The position numbers and the translations under genes are program-made. Below the pieces are notes generated by a model. The model had not been told where the DNA came from. It was given only the letters and a program-made list of their open reading frames with translations, and searched no databases. DNA of 64,000 nucleotides from Paenibacillus sp. E222 (GTDB taxonomy: Bacteria > Bacillota > Bacilli > Paenibacillales > Paenibacillaceae): NCBI RefSeq assembly GCF_013401555.1, contig NZ_CP058552.1, positions 2,790,001-2,854,000 of the forward strand, in the 5' to 3' direction. Shown piece by piece: positions 37,853 through 46,675 of the stretch (its first letter is position 1; each line of letters starts with the position of its first letter).

Positions 37853-37866
37853 TAGAAAGCGCTATC
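37853..37866 (+). promoter_or_regulatory. Candidate CcpA cre site upstream of kdgK
   Basis: TAGAAAGCGCTATC resembles the cre consensus TGNAARCGNWWNCA with the central GCGC core and mismatches at the outer bases. It directly abuts the CRP/FNR-type palindrome. A sugar-acid catabolic gene downstream makes catabolite control plausible. Confidence 0.35.
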
Positions 37867-37905
37867 CTTTCTCAAAGCTGTGACAACAAAATGAACGCTC
37901 CGGGA

Positions 37906-37934
37906 TTGACAACGGTTGCATAGAGGCTGACAAT
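37906..37934 (+). promoter_or_regulatory. Candidate kdgK promoter
   Basis: TTGACA, 17-base spacer, GACAAT; about 45 bases before the kdgK ATG, which itself has AAGGAGGGGAG upstream. Confidence 0.45.
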
Positions 37935-37979
37935 GGGGAAAGAAGATGAGAAATTGTAAATATAAGGAGGGGAGAATTC

Positions 37980-38945
37980 ATGTCGACGAATACCCGCCGA
38001 AGCCCTGAAATTGTTACGTTTGGCGAAAGCATGGGTTTACTGACAGCAAAGGATACAAGAGGTCTCGAATATGCCGCGACATTAGACAAATCATTTGGTG
38101 GCGCAGAGAGTAATCTGGCGATTGGTGTATCCCGGCTTGGGCATACCAGCGGCTGGTTTGGCCGCCTGGGTAATGATCCGATCGGTAACATGATCTTGAA
38201 GGCTATTCGTGGTGAAGGTGTAGATGTATCCAGAGCAAGGATGAGCGACAAAGAACCTACCGGTTTGATGATTCGTGAGAACGCTTCCGGGAAAGCCTCG
38301 GTGCATTATTATAGGAAGCTGTCCGCTGCAAGTGCGATTACTCCTGAGGATCTGGATACAGATTATATCGCGGGTGCGCAGATCCTTCACGTTACAGGCA
38401 TCACCGCAGCAATAAGCGCGTCGGGACTTGCTACTGTTGAAGCTGCTATACATATAGCCAAGCAGGCTGGTGTGAAAGTGAGTTTTGATCCGAATCTGCG
38501 TCTTAAGCTGTGGTCGGCTGAAGAAGCGCGTCCTGTTCTGCTTCGTCTGGCTGAGCAAGCCGATTATTTCTTGCCGGGTCTGGACGAGATGAAACTTCTG
38601 TATAACGAAGAAGATGATCAAAAAGTACTTGAGCGTTTGTCCGCCATGAATGCAGTCTGTATCGTGAAGGGCGGCCCTGATTTGACCTACGTATTGGTGA
38701 ATGGTACCCTAACGGAAGTTCCGTACTTCAAGGCAGATCATGTCCTGGATACGGTTGGGGCAGGAGATGGATTCTGTGCGGGCTTTCTGTCCGGCCTTCT
38801 TAAAGGATATTCCCCGCAGGAGGCGACCCGCCTGGGGAATTTGACCGGTTCCATGGTTATACAGGCTGTTGGCGATTGGGAGGCGCTTCCGACGTGGGAG
38901 CAGGTCGAGGCCAAGCTGAACAATGTAGCTCATGTTGAGCGCTAG
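37980..38945 (+). CDS. kdgK: 2-keto-3-deoxygluconate kinase (PfkB family)
   Basis: A 321-residue sugar kinase of the PfkB/ribokinase family: TFGESMGLL at the N terminus, GGAESNLAIGVSRLG near residue 40, FGRLGNDPIG, and the catalytic box DTVGAGDGFCAGF near 257 with the base Asp. Paired with a KDPG aldolase directly downstream, it most likely phosphorylates 2-keto-3-deoxygluconate, the final pectin/uronate breakdown intermediate, to KDPG. The kinase family alone would allow other sugars; the neighbour decides the call. AAGGAGG precedes the ATG. Confidence 0.88.
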   Translation: MSTNTRRSPEIVTFGESMGLLTAKDTRGLEYAATLDKSFGGAESNLAIGVSRLGHTSGWFGRLGNDPIGNMILKAIRGEGVDVSRARMSDKEPTGLMIRENASGKASVHYYRKLSAASAITPEDLDTDYIAGAQILHVTGITAAISASGLATVEAAIHIAKQAGVKVSFDPNLRLKLWSAEEARPVLLRLAEQADYFLPGLDEMKLLYNEEDDQKVLERLSAMNAVCIVKGGPDLTYVLVNGTLTEVPYFKADHVLDTVGAGDGFCAGFLSGLLKGYSPQEATRLGNLTGSMVIQAVGDWEALPTWEQVEAKLNNVAHVER

Positions 38946-39030
38946 TCGCTGCTGATATCATAATGTCTCATCTTCGTTCATTAATGTAAGGCTTGTAATA
39001 CACAACCACATTGACAAGGGAGAGAATGAA

Positions 39031-39696
39031 ATGAAGAAGCTTCAGCTGCTGCAAAAAATAACGGACAGTGGGGTTGTAGCGGTTCTGCGTGCAGATTCTG
39101 CTGATCAGGTTATCGCCATGGCCGAGCAAGCCATCGCGGGTGGCATCAAGATTATCGAGATTACGATGACGGTGCCTAGTGCCCTCAAAGCTATCGAGAA
39201 ATTAAGCCGTGTATACCATTGGAACACACAAGATCCAGAGAAATTTGCCATTATTGGAGCTGGAACAGTGCTCGAACCCCAGACAGCGCGTGCCGCAATT
39301 ATGTCAGGGGCGGAGTTTGTTGTGGGTCCTTCCCTGAACCCGGACACTGTGAAAATTTGCAACCTATACCGGATTCCGATTCTCCCAGGTGTGATGACCA
39401 TTGCGGATGTACAACGTGCACTGGAACTTGGCGTGGATATTGTGAAGTTGTTCCCGGGTAATCTCTACGATCCGTCCATAATCAAAACGATGAAGGGACC
39501 TATGCCACAAGCGAATTTCATGCCGACTGGTGGGGTTTCCTTGTCCAATCTGGGTGACTGGATCAAGGGAGGCGCCGTTGCTGTAGGTATCGGTTCTGAC
39601 CTTACAACGGAAGCAGTGAAGACGGGGGACTTGAGTCATGTTCGCCGCAAAGCAGAACAATATATGGATGCTTACCGCAAGGCCAAGGCCGAATAG
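39031..39696 (+). CDS. kdgA: KDPG / 2-keto-4-hydroxyglutarate aldolase
   Basis: A 221-residue class I aldolase splitting KDPG into pyruvate and glyceraldehyde 3-phosphate. It shows the Glu box IIEITMTVPSA near residue 45, GAGTVL near 82, the Schiff-base lysine in VDIVKLFPGN near 145 and PTGGVSLSN near 170. GGGAGAG precedes the ATG. It follows kdgK by 85 bases with no clear terminator, so the two form the lower Entner-Doudoroff or uronate pathway unit. The uronate dehydratase and isomerase genes are not in this window. Confidence 0.93.
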   Translation: MKKLQLLQKITDSGVVAVLRADSADQVIAMAEQAIAGGIKIIEITMTVPSALKAIEKLSRVYHWNTQDPEKFAIIGAGTVLEPQTARAAIMSGAEFVVGPSLNPDTVKICNLYRIPILPGVMTIADVQRALELGVDIVKLFPGNLYDPSIIKTMKGPMPQANFMPTGGVSLSNLGDWIKGGAVAVGIGSDLTTEAVKTGDLSHVRRKAEQYMDAYRKAKAE

Positions 39697-39714
39697 CAAT
39701 GAATGATGGAGAAG

Positions 39715-39739
39715 GGGAGCCTCAGGAATGAAGGCTCCC
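39715..39739 (+). terminator. Weak hairpin after kdgA
   Basis: GGGAGCCT / AGGCTCCC with a 9-base loop and no real T run; may attenuate rather than end transcription into the hydrolase gene. Confidence 0.4.
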
Positions 39740-39786
39740 GTTCTGCAAGCCGCGGAACCTGCGGAAGTGCAGAAAGGTGATGAACG

Positions 39787-40551
39787 TTGAGAAACCGATA
39801 TAATACAGGGCGCAAGAAGAGGGGCATAGGGAAATTCCTGCTCGTTCTTCTGGCGCTCATTGTCATTGGGTGTGGGTTTGTGGCCTGGAAGCTGTTTACG
39901 CCTTATGGACCACAGGAGATGGCTCAGACAGCTATGGAAACTGCAAATCAGGTGACAGTAACTGAAAAAGACAGCTGGATTGATTTTGTGCCGGACAAAT
40001 CTGCTGGGGTGAGTGTTATTTTTTATCCAGGCGGATTGGTTAAACCGGAAAGTTATGCACCTCTTGCCCATGAACTTGCGGCAGCAGGACATCATACCAT
40101 TATTGCGAAAATGCCGGTAAATCTGGCGGTACTCAAGCAGAATCTCGCAGATGACATTATTAAAGCCTATCCGGATGAACCATTTGTTATGGGAGGGCAT
40201 TCTCTTGGTGGATCGATGGCGGCACGTTATGCGGCTTCCCATCCAGATGCACTTCAGGGCATCTTTTTCCTCGCATCCTATCCGGATGAAAAAGGCAGTG
40301 TGAAGTCACTGGGAATACCCGCGTTATCCATCCTGGGGACTAATGATGAAGTTGTGAATGCCACGAAGTATCAGAATGGTCGGGCATATTTGCCAGAAGA
40401 TACGGTGTATTACACCATCGAAGGTGGTAACCATTCGCAGTTCGGTGACTATGGCCACCAGAGCGGTGACGGCGAAGCTGGGGTCAGTGAAGAGGAGCAG
40501 CTGTCCCAAACGGTTAAAACGACTGTAGGTTGGCTGGATACCATTAAGTAA
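39787..40551 (+). CDS. Membrane-anchored alpha/beta hydrolase
   Basis: A 254-residue protein with a basic N terminus (RNRYNTGRKKRG), one membrane helix (residues 15-37) and an extracytoplasmic alpha/beta hydrolase domain. The nucleophile elbow is GGHSLGGSMA near 137, the acid is probably Asp in LGTNDEVV near 190, and the histidine is in EGGNHSQFGDYGHQ near 217. It resembles small Abhydrolase_5-type proteins common in Firmicutes; substrate unknown. The start is a TTG at 39787 with AGGTGATG upstream. Confidence 0.82.
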   Translation: MRNRYNTGRKKRGIGKFLLVLLALIVIGCGFVAWKLFTPYGPQEMAQTAMETANQVTVTEKDSWIDFVPDKSAGVSVIFYPGGLVKPESYAPLAHELAAAGHHTIIAKMPVNLAVLKQNLADDIIKAYPDEPFVMGGHSLGGSMAARYAASHPDALQGIFFLASYPDEKGSVKSLGIPALSILGTNDEVVNATKYQNGRAYLPEDTVYYTIEGGNHSQFGDYGHQSGDGEAGVSEEEQLSQTVKTTVGWLDTIK

Positions 40552-40612
40552 GCTGCAAGTTCATTGGTGAATGTCACCAATCCATAGCAGACGGGAAGTG
40601 GAGGTGATACGT

Positions 40613-41398
40613 ATGTCCATGCTTCAAATCCGTGGTAAGCAAGTTACGTGCCGAGGCATTCTATTTGATAAGGATGGTACGCTGCTGGATTTCTTACAGC
40701 TATGGGGGCCGTGGGCGGAGTCTTTGCTGAATCAGCTGGAGTCACAACTGTCAGAGCTTGGGGCCTCGTTCACGGTGGAGCGTGAGCAAGTTCTCGGTAC
40801 GGTCCGCAATCGCGAAGGTCATCTGATCGGATATGATCTTCAAGGGCCATTGGCTATTGCCACGGTGGACGAGAGCAATGGTTTGCTTGCTGGGCAGTTG
40901 TATGCAGCAGGCATGCCTTGGAATGAAGCAATCACTACGATCCGCCATTTTTCCAGTGTCGCCATGGGTGAGGTAAGGCAGAGAAAAATGGCAGAATCGC
41001 TGCCTGGACTAAATGCATTCTTGCAGAGCTGCAAGGAAGCATCGATTCCCATGGCAGTCGTCACTTCGGACAACACAGCTGCTGCCGAGGAGCATATGGA
41101 GTGGATGGGAATCCGGTCGTATTTTACATCGATTGTTGGCAGTGACCGGGTGACTCGGGGCAAACCGGATGGAGAGGCTGCGGTTCTGGCTTGCCGGGAA
41201 TTACATATTCTTCCTGAGGAGGCTGTTGTGATCGGTGACAGCAATGGGGATATGCAGATGGGACGCAACGCAGGGGTGTCCTATAGGATTGGTTTCTGTC
41301 CAGAAGTCGAGGGAAGCCACTATTTATATGACGCCGATGCCATTATCCAAAATTATGATGAGTTAAAAATCATCTCTGAACGTTCCTCACAGGGGTGA
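40613..41398 (+). CDS. HAD-family hydrolase (phosphatase)
   Basis: A 261-residue haloacid dehalogenase fold enzyme: motif I LFDKDGTLLD near residue 20 (nucleophile and acid Asp), a helical cap (about 30-115), motif II VVTSDN, motif III lysine in RGKPDGEAA and motif IV VVIGDSNGDMQMG. The organisation matches phosphoglycolate phosphatase-like HADs, but substrate cannot be told. The ATG at 40613 is 7 bases from GGAGGTGAT; the frame is open 14 codons upstream. It ends 21 bases before the sirtuin gene. Confidence 0.85.
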   Translation: MSMLQIRGKQVTCRGILFDKDGTLLDFLQLWGPWAESLLNQLESQLSELGASFTVEREQVLGTVRNREGHLIGYDLQGPLAIATVDESNGLLAGQLYAAGMPWNEAITTIRHFSSVAMGEVRQRKMAESLPGLNAFLQSCKEASIPMAVVTSDNTAAAEEHMEWMGIRSYFTSIVGSDRVTRGKPDGEAAVLACRELHILPEEAVVIGDSNGDMQMGRNAGVSYRIGFCPEVEGSHYLYDADAIIQNYDELKIISERSSQG

Positions 41399-41419
41399 TC
41401 TCGTAAAGGAGGAGAGAGG

Positions 41420-42160
41420 ATGAACGCAACAGAACAACTGGCTGCCTGGATTAAGGAAAGTTCAAATATTGTTTTTTTCGGAGGGGCCGGAACTTCAACG
41501 GAAAGCGGGATTCCCGACTTCCGCTCTGCCGCTGGCTTATACCAGACAGAGCAGCATTCACCTTATCCACCCGAAGAGCTGCTGAGCCGACATTTTTTTG
41601 ACCAGCATGCTGATATTTTTTATGATTTTTATCGAGGCAAAATGCTTCATCCCGATGCGATGCCCAACGGCTGCCATCGACTGCTCGCCAGATTGGAGCA
41701 GGAAGGAAAACTTCAGGCGGTTATCACACAAAATATCGACGGGTTGCACCAGAAGGCTGGCAGCAGCAATGTCCTGGAGCTTCATGGTTCGATCCATCGA
41801 AACGCCTGTATGGATTGCAAGAGGTTTTACGGGTTGGATGACATTATTACGGCAAAAGATACGGTTCCTCGCTGCACTGCGTGTGGTGGCGTGATCAAGC
41901 CGGATGTCGTACTGTATGAAGAGGAGCTGGACCAGACGATTTTATATCGTTCGGTTGATGCACTGTCCTCGGCGGATTTGCTGCTGGTAGGTGGAACTTC
42001 ATTAACGGTGTATCCTGCCGCTCAATTGATTACGTATTTTCAAGGGAAACACACGGTCTTGCTGAATGCTACACCTACGGCTTACGACAGGCAGGCTGAT
42101 TTGCTGATTACAGACCCTATTGGTGAGGTAATGAATAAGATGGACCAGCTTCTTGGTTAA
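41420..42160 (+). CDS. cobB: NAD-dependent protein deacylase (sirtuin)
   Basis: A 246-residue SIR2 enzyme that removes acyl groups from lysines using NAD. It shows GGAGTSTESGIPDFRS near residue 22, QNIDGLHQKAG near 105, the catalytic His in LELHGSIHRNAC, four zinc cysteines (CMDCKRF and CTACGG) and GGTSLTVYPAA near 195. This matches bacterial class U/III sirtuins such as Bacillus SrtN. GGAGGAGAG precedes the ATG. It is in a probable short operon after the HAD gene. Confidence 0.92.
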   Translation: MNATEQLAAWIKESSNIVFFGGAGTSTESGIPDFRSAAGLYQTEQHSPYPPEELLSRHFFDQHADIFYDFYRGKMLHPDAMPNGCHRLLARLEQEGKLQAVITQNIDGLHQKAGSSNVLELHGSIHRNACMDCKRFYGLDDIITAKDTVPRCTACGGVIKPDVVLYEEELDQTILYRSVDALSSADLLLVGGTSLTVYPAAQLITYFQGKHTVLLNATPTAYDRQADLLITDPIGEVMNKMDQLLG

Positions 42161-42245
42161 ATGTAAGTCAACATTGTCCGAATAACCGCATTCTCCGGCA
42201 TACGGACCGGGTACTAGAGGCGGAACCTGGGGAAAGAAGGGATTC

Positions 42246-43256
42246 ATGATGGTCTACGTAGCCAGCGATGCACGCTACGAAACAATGAAATACAACCGCG
42301 TTGGACGTTCAGGATTGAAACTGCCAGCGATTTCACTTGGGTTATGGCATAATTTTGGTGGCATTAATAATGCGGAGAACGGCCGAAATATGATCACCCG
42401 TTCGTTTGATCTGGGCATTACGCATTTTGACCTTGCCAACAATTATGGTCCGCCAGCAGGTTCTGCTGAGCAGTTATTCGGTCAGGTGTTGGCGCAGGAT
42501 CTGAAGCCATATCGAGATGAACTTGTCATCTCCACCAAAGCCGGGTACTATATGTGGCCTGGACCTTACGGTGAGTGGGGTTCTCGTAAAAACCTGGTTT
42601 CCAGTCTCAATCAGAGCTTGAAGCGCATGGGTCTCGATTACGTAGACATCTTTTATTCTCATCGTTATGATCCCGAAACACCTCTGGAAGAAACGATGAT
42701 GGCGCTGGACCATATTGTTCGTTCCGGCAAAGCATTGTACGTCGGCATCTCCAACTATCCTGCTGAACAGACGAAGCAGGCGGCAGAGATTCTCAAAGGG
42801 CTGGGTACACCTCTGTTGATTCATCAACCCAAATATTCCATGCTGGATCGCTGGATTGAAGGTGGGTTGCAGGATGTACTTGATGAGTATGGAACAGGCA
42901 GCATTGCCTTTTGTCCATTGGCACAAGGCGTGCTCACCAACAAATATCTGAATGGTATTCCAGAAGATTCACGTGCCAAGGGCCCGTCTGTATTCTTGAA
43001 TGAAAACAACATCTCACCAGAGACATTACGCAAAGTACGTGCTTTGAACCAGATTGCAGCATCGCGTGGTCAGAGTCTGGCCCAATTTGCGCTCGCTTGG
43101 GTATTGCGTGATGGCAAGGTAACTTCTGCACTGATTGGTGCAAGTCGCCCTTCGCAGATTGAAGAGAATGTGGCTGCTCTCAGCCAGTTGGAATTCTCCT
43201 CAGAGGAATTGGAGCGCATTGAATCGATTCTCCGTCCGGAACCGGATCATAAATAA
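42246..43256 (+). CDS. Aldo/keto reductase (YghZ / glyceraldehyde 3-phosphate reductase-like)
   Basis: A 336-residue NADPH-dependent reductase of AKR family 14 type. It has the catalytic set Asp-Tyr in FDLANNYGPPAGSAE, Lys in VISTKAGY and His in IFYSHRYDP, and the cofactor end box GASRPSQIEENV. The MWPGPYGEWGSRK loop is typical of YghZ, which reduces L-glyceraldehyde 3-phosphate and methylglyoxal; detoxification is the likely role. Two adjacent ATG codons at 42246 and 42249 follow AAGG. A terminator follows. Confidence 0.88.
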   Translation: MMVYVASDARYETMKYNRVGRSGLKLPAISLGLWHNFGGINNAENGRNMITRSFDLGITHFDLANNYGPPAGSAEQLFGQVLAQDLKPYRDELVISTKAGYYMWPGPYGEWGSRKNLVSSLNQSLKRMGLDYVDIFYSHRYDPETPLEETMMALDHIVRSGKALYVGISNYPAEQTKQAAEILKGLGTPLLIHQPKYSMLDRWIEGGLQDVLDEYGTGSIAFCPLAQGVLTNKYLNGIPEDSRAKGPSVFLNENNISPETLRKVRALNQIAASRGQSLAQFALAWVLRDGKVTSALIGASRPSQIEENVAALSQLEFSSEELERIESILRPEPDHK

Positions 43257-43263
43257 AGTTCAA

Positions 43264-43303
43264 AAGGTGCATCTTAGCCATAATGGCTGGATGCACCTTT
43301 TTT
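43264..43303 (+). terminator. Terminator between the aldo/keto reductase and the AraC regulator
   Basis: AAAGGTGCATC / GATGCACCTTTTTT with an inner AGCCAT/ATGGCT hairpin; it can serve both convergent genes. Confidence 0.82.
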
Positions 43304-43359
43304 GTCTCTTATTATTTAAGCTGATCTACGGGATAGAAGATCCTGCTTTTGATTACAGG

Positions 43360-44331
43360 TTATCGCTGGTTCGGTGGTACTTGGCGTGTCGTTTGATGCA
43401 TGGCCCTGTTAAGAATGTTCTCCCGGTACAGACTAGGAGCTTCCCCATGGAATCGCTTGAACTGTTTGGAGAAATACAGCGCATCTGGCAACCCCACGGA
43501 GGCCGATACCTGTTCAATGGACAGATTCGGACGTTCACGCAGCAGCTGGCGCGATTTGTCGATCCTTAGTTTCAGCAGGTAGGTAACTGGGGATAGCCCG
43601 GTTTCCTGTTTGAAAATGCGGGACAGGTACGCGCGGTTATAGCCAAGACTGGCCGACATTTGCTCAATTGAGACAGGGTAGGCATATTGGGTAGACATGT
43701 ATTGAATCATCTGTTTCACAGTTCGTCGTATTGAAGATTCACCTGGTATTAAGGTTTGCCCCTGAGAAAGGTGATTTTGTGCCTCGGCTAGAATCATATA
43801 TAACGTACCCAATGATGTAAAATGAGAGCTTTCTTTCCGCTCGGCAAAAGCCGTCTGCATCACGGATAACCAGTCGGAAATACCGCACGAAGGACCGGCA
43901 TGAAAGACGGATTTCTCCGGACGGAAGCCTGCTTCCTCTATATGCTTCGCAGCCTGGCTGCCAGTAAAGGCCATCCAGCGGTATTGCCAGGGGTTCCGGG
44001 TATGGGATTGGTAGCTTACAAGCTGCCCTGGTTGAATAAGGAAACAATCTCCTGCGGATAGTTCGTAGGTATGTAGTTCAGTACGGAATGTACCGGCTCC
44101 TTTTTCTACATAGTGCAATAGATAATAATCGTATAGCTTCGGTCCAAGGGCGTGACCGGGAAGGGTCTGGCTTGCGCCTGCAAAGAGGACATGCAATGCC
44201 CCTTTTTCATAATAAACAGGATTGGAGGCAACCGAGTAGCTGAGTGCTCCACTTTTTCCAGAGGTTTCCGGAATATGTTTTATCGGATCTACCGAAGCCC
44301 CCATTGGACCTTCCTTACGTTGTTCAGTCAT
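43360..44331 (-). CDS. AraC-family transcriptional regulator
   Basis: A 323-residue regulator with an N-terminal cupin sugar-binding domain (about residues 30-170, with LLHYVEKGAGTF and AGDCFLIQPGQLVSY) and a C-terminal pair of helix-turn-helices (about 220-310: SIEQMSASLGYNRAYLSRIFKQ and SIEQVSASVGLPDALYFSKQFKR). This is the form of AraC/MsmR sugar sensors. The ATG at 44331 is 8 bases from AAGGAA. It diverges from galK-galE-galT, so it probably activates that operon in response to a galactose-containing sugar; inference from layout. Confidence 0.87.
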   Translation of the reverse strand: MTEQRKEGPMGASVDPIKHIPETSGKSGALSYSVASNPVYYEKGALHVLFAGASQTLPGHALGPKLYDYYLLHYVEKGAGTFRTELHTYELSAGDCFLIQPGQLVSYQSHTRNPWQYRWMAFTGSQAAKHIEEAGFRPEKSVFHAGPSCGISDWLSVMQTAFAERKESSHFTSLGTLYMILAEAQNHLSQGQTLIPGESSIRRTVKQMIQYMSTQYAYPVSIEQMSASLGYNRAYLSRIFKQETGLSPVTYLLKLRIDKSRQLLRERPNLSIEQVSASVGLPDALYFSKQFKRFHGEAPSLYRENILNRAMHQTTRQVPPNQR

Positions 44332-44365
44332 GATGACATTCCTTTCCTTCCTGGATGTTCCATTC

Positions 44366-44394
44366 ATTATACGTCGAAAGGTCACATTTATCCA
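44366..44394 (-). promoter_or_regulatory. Candidate promoter of the AraC regulator
   Basis: On the minus strand TGGATA (44389-44394), 17-base spacer and TATAAT (44366-44371), about 35 bases before the araC-type start. Confidence 0.5.
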
Positions 44395-44400
44395 TATGGA
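44391..44400. promoter_or_regulatory. Palindrome TCCATATGGA, candidate operator of the gal/AraC region
   Basis: A perfect 10-base palindrome in the divergent region. Its right half extends to ATGGAAC (44396-44402), which is also an inverted match to GTTCCAT at 44357-44363 on the other side of the AraC -10 box. Confidence 0.4.
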
Positions 44401-44415
44401 ACACACATGGTTTCA

Positions 44416-44444
44416 TTTCAAGGGGAACCGCCTTCTTGTATAAT
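44416..44444 (+). promoter_or_regulatory. Candidate galK promoter
   Basis: TTTCAA, 17-base spacer, TATAAT at 44439-44444; 43 bases before the galK ATG. The poor -35 fits dependence on an activator. Confidence 0.55.
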
Positions 44445-44487
44445 AACATTAAGAAAACCAACAACATTGAGATGGGGTGCAGCAGCA

Positions 44488-45669
44488 ATGAACATAAATG
44501 AATTGAAACAAAAGTTTATTGACAAGTACGGAGAGAGTGGAGCGGACATCCGTGTGTTCCATGCCCCTGGGCGGGTGAATCTGATCGGTGAGCACATTGA
44601 CTATAACGGTGGATACGTGCTTCCGGCAGCGCTTGAATTCGGTACCACTTTGATTATCCGTGAGCGTGAGGACAACAAGTTGCAGTTGGCTTCCACGAAT
44701 ATGTCCTATGAAGGAACGCTGGATACATCCACGATTGGCAAGGAAAAAACAGGGGAATGGACGGATTACCCGGTTGGCGTCATGGTTGAACTGCAAGGCA
44801 AAGGCGTAAAAGTAACCAAAGGTTGTGACTTCCTCTATCATGGAGAAATTCCGAACGGCGCAGGACTTTCCTCTTCCGCATCGCTGGAGGTTCTTACCGG
44901 GTTTGCCATCCAGTCGCTTGAAGGTGTGAAGGATATTGACACGGTTCAACTGGCGCTGCTGTCCCAAAAGGCAGAGAACGAATTCGTCGGCGTCAACTGC
45001 GGCATCATGGATCAGTTCGCTGTAGCCAATGGAGCAGAGGATCACGCGATCCTGCTGATGTGTGACACTCTTGAATATGAAAAAGTGCCATTCCGTACCG
45101 GCGCCTACAAGCTGGTTATTGGTAACACGAACAAACGTCGGGGGTTGGTGGACTCGGCTTACAACGAACGTCGCTCCCAATGTGAGCAGGCACTTGCCAT
45201 TTTGAAAGAACAACTGCCTGCACTGAACTATCTGGCGCAACTTACACCTGAACAATTCGTTACACTGCAGGATCACATCAAGGATGAGAAGGTAAGACAG
45301 CGTGCCCAGCACGTCGTGGAAGAGAATGCACGTGTACTTGCATCAGTGGATGCACTGCGTGATAACGATCTGGAAACTTTCGGCAAGCTGATGAATGCTT
45401 CTCATGAATCCCTTCGTTATCTATATGAAGTGAGCTGCGAAGAACTGGACGTGATGGTTGAAGAGGCTCAACGTATTCCAGGCACTCTGGGTGCTCGGAT
45501 GACTGGTGCGGGATTTGGTGGATGTACGGTATCTCTTGTGCATGAAGACGATGTAGAGCGTTTTGTAAGTGAAGTTGGAGCGGCATATGAAGCACGTACC
45601 AGTCTCAAAGGCGAGTTCTATGTATGCGGAGTAGGCGACGGCGTTAAAGAATTGAAGGAGGCGAAGTAA
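44488..45669 (+). CDS. galK: Galactokinase
   Basis: A 393-residue GHMP kinase phosphorylating galactose at C1, first step of the Leloir pathway. It has the galactokinase signature GRVNLIGEHIDYNGGYVLP near residue 30, the ATP loop PNGAGLSSSASLEV near 120, and the third motif MTGAGFGGCTVSL near 345. Length equals the family norm. The ATG at 44488 has GGGGTG upstream; a longer frame into the divergent regulator has no start signal. It begins the galK-galE-galT operon. Confidence 0.96.
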   Translation: MNINELKQKFIDKYGESGADIRVFHAPGRVNLIGEHIDYNGGYVLPAALEFGTTLIIREREDNKLQLASTNMSYEGTLDTSTIGKEKTGEWTDYPVGVMVELQGKGVKVTKGCDFLYHGEIPNGAGLSSSASLEVLTGFAIQSLEGVKDIDTVQLALLSQKAENEFVGVNCGIMDQFAVANGAEDHAILLMCDTLEYEKVPFRTGAYKLVIGNTNKRRGLVDSAYNERRSQCEQALAILKEQLPALNYLAQLTPEQFVTLQDHIKDEKVRQRAQHVVEENARVLASVDALRDNDLETFGKLMNASHESLRYLYEVSCEELDVMVEEAQRIPGTLGARMTGAGFGGCTVSLVHEDDVERFVSEVGAAYEARTSLKGEFYVCGVGDGVKELKEAK

Positions 45670-45670
45670 G

Positions 45671-46660
45671 ATGGCGATTTTGGTGACAGGTGGAGCAGGA
45701 TATATTGGTTCTCATACGGTGGCGGCTTTGTTGGAGCGAGGCGAAGAGGTCGTTGTACTGGATAACTTGCAGACAGGGCATCGTGAAGCTCTGCTGGGCG
45801 GAAAATTGTATGAAGGTGATCTGCGTGACAAGGAACTTCTGGCGAAGCTGTTCGCTGAGAACTCCATTGATGCAGTCATCCACTTTGCAGCTAACTCACT
45901 GGTTGGCGAGAGCATGAAAGATCCTGTTAAATACTATGACAACAACGTATTTGGCACACTCTGTCTGTTGGAAGCGATGAATGCAGCGAATGTACGTCGC
46001 ATCGTCTTCTCCTCCACAGCTGCGACTTACGGCGAGCCGGAGAAAGTGCCGATTGAAGAGAGCGACCGCACAGAGCCTACGAATGTATATGGTGAAACCA
46101 AGCTGATGATGGAACGCATGATGTCCTGGTTCGATAAAGTACAGGAAATCAAATACGTCTCCCTTCGTTACTTTAACGCAGCCGGAGCCCATGAGAGCGG
46201 CAAAATCGGTGAAGATCACCAGCCTGAGAGCCATCTCATTCCACTCGTACTGCAAACCGCACTGAAACAACGTCCGCACATCGCCGTGTTCGGTGACGAC
46301 TACGCAACAGAAGATGGAACCTGTGTACGTGATTACATCCACGTAAGTGATCTGGCGGATGCGCATCTGCGGGCCGTAGATTATCTTCGTAAAGGGGAGA
46401 ACAGCAACGTGTTCAACCTGGGCAACGGTCAAGGCTTCTCTGTTAAACAGGTTATTGAGACGGCTAAGAAAGTAACCGGACTGGACATTCCAGTTGTACA
46501 GGAACCACGTCGTGCGGGTGATCCGGCTGTACTGGTGGCTTCATCTGCCAAAGCAAGATCCGTACTGGGCTGGAATCCGAAATGGACGAATCTCGAAGAT
46601 GTTATTCAAAGCGCATGGAGCTGGCATCAGTCTCACCCTGACGGCTACGGAAAAAACTAG
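45671..46660 (+). CDS. galE: UDP-glucose 4-epimerase
   Basis: A 329-residue extended SDR that interconverts UDP-galactose and UDP-glucose. The NAD loop is VTGGAGYIGSHT at the N terminus, with HFAANSLVGES near 75, SSTAATYGEPEKVPI near 120, the catalytic YGETK near 148 and YFNAAGAHESG near 175. It starts one base after the galK stop with GGAGG overlapping the galK end, so the two are translationally coupled. Confidence 0.96.
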   Translation: MAILVTGGAGYIGSHTVAALLERGEEVVVLDNLQTGHREALLGGKLYEGDLRDKELLAKLFAENSIDAVIHFAANSLVGESMKDPVKYYDNNVFGTLCLLEAMNAANVRRIVFSSTAATYGEPEKVPIEESDRTEPTNVYGETKLMMERMMSWFDKVQEIKYVSLRYFNAAGAHESGKIGEDHQPESHLIPLVLQTALKQRPHIAVFGDDYATEDGTCVRDYIHVSDLADAHLRAVDYLRKGENSNVFNLGNGQGFSVKQVIETAKKVTGLDIPVVQEPRRAGDPAVLVASSAKARSVLGWNPKWTNLEDVIQSAWSWHQSHPDGYGKN

Positions 46661-46675
46661 GAGGCGAACATCGAT

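Noticed and set aside
39364..40242. Long open frame on the minus strand opposite kdgA and the hydrolase gene
   Set aside because: It spans two real genes, composition and residues (many Cys, His, Arg) are typical of antisense shadow frames, and there is no start signal.
44449..45312. 287-residue minus-strand frame opposite galK
   Set aside because: Antisense shadow of a confident gene; covers the galK ribosome site and start.
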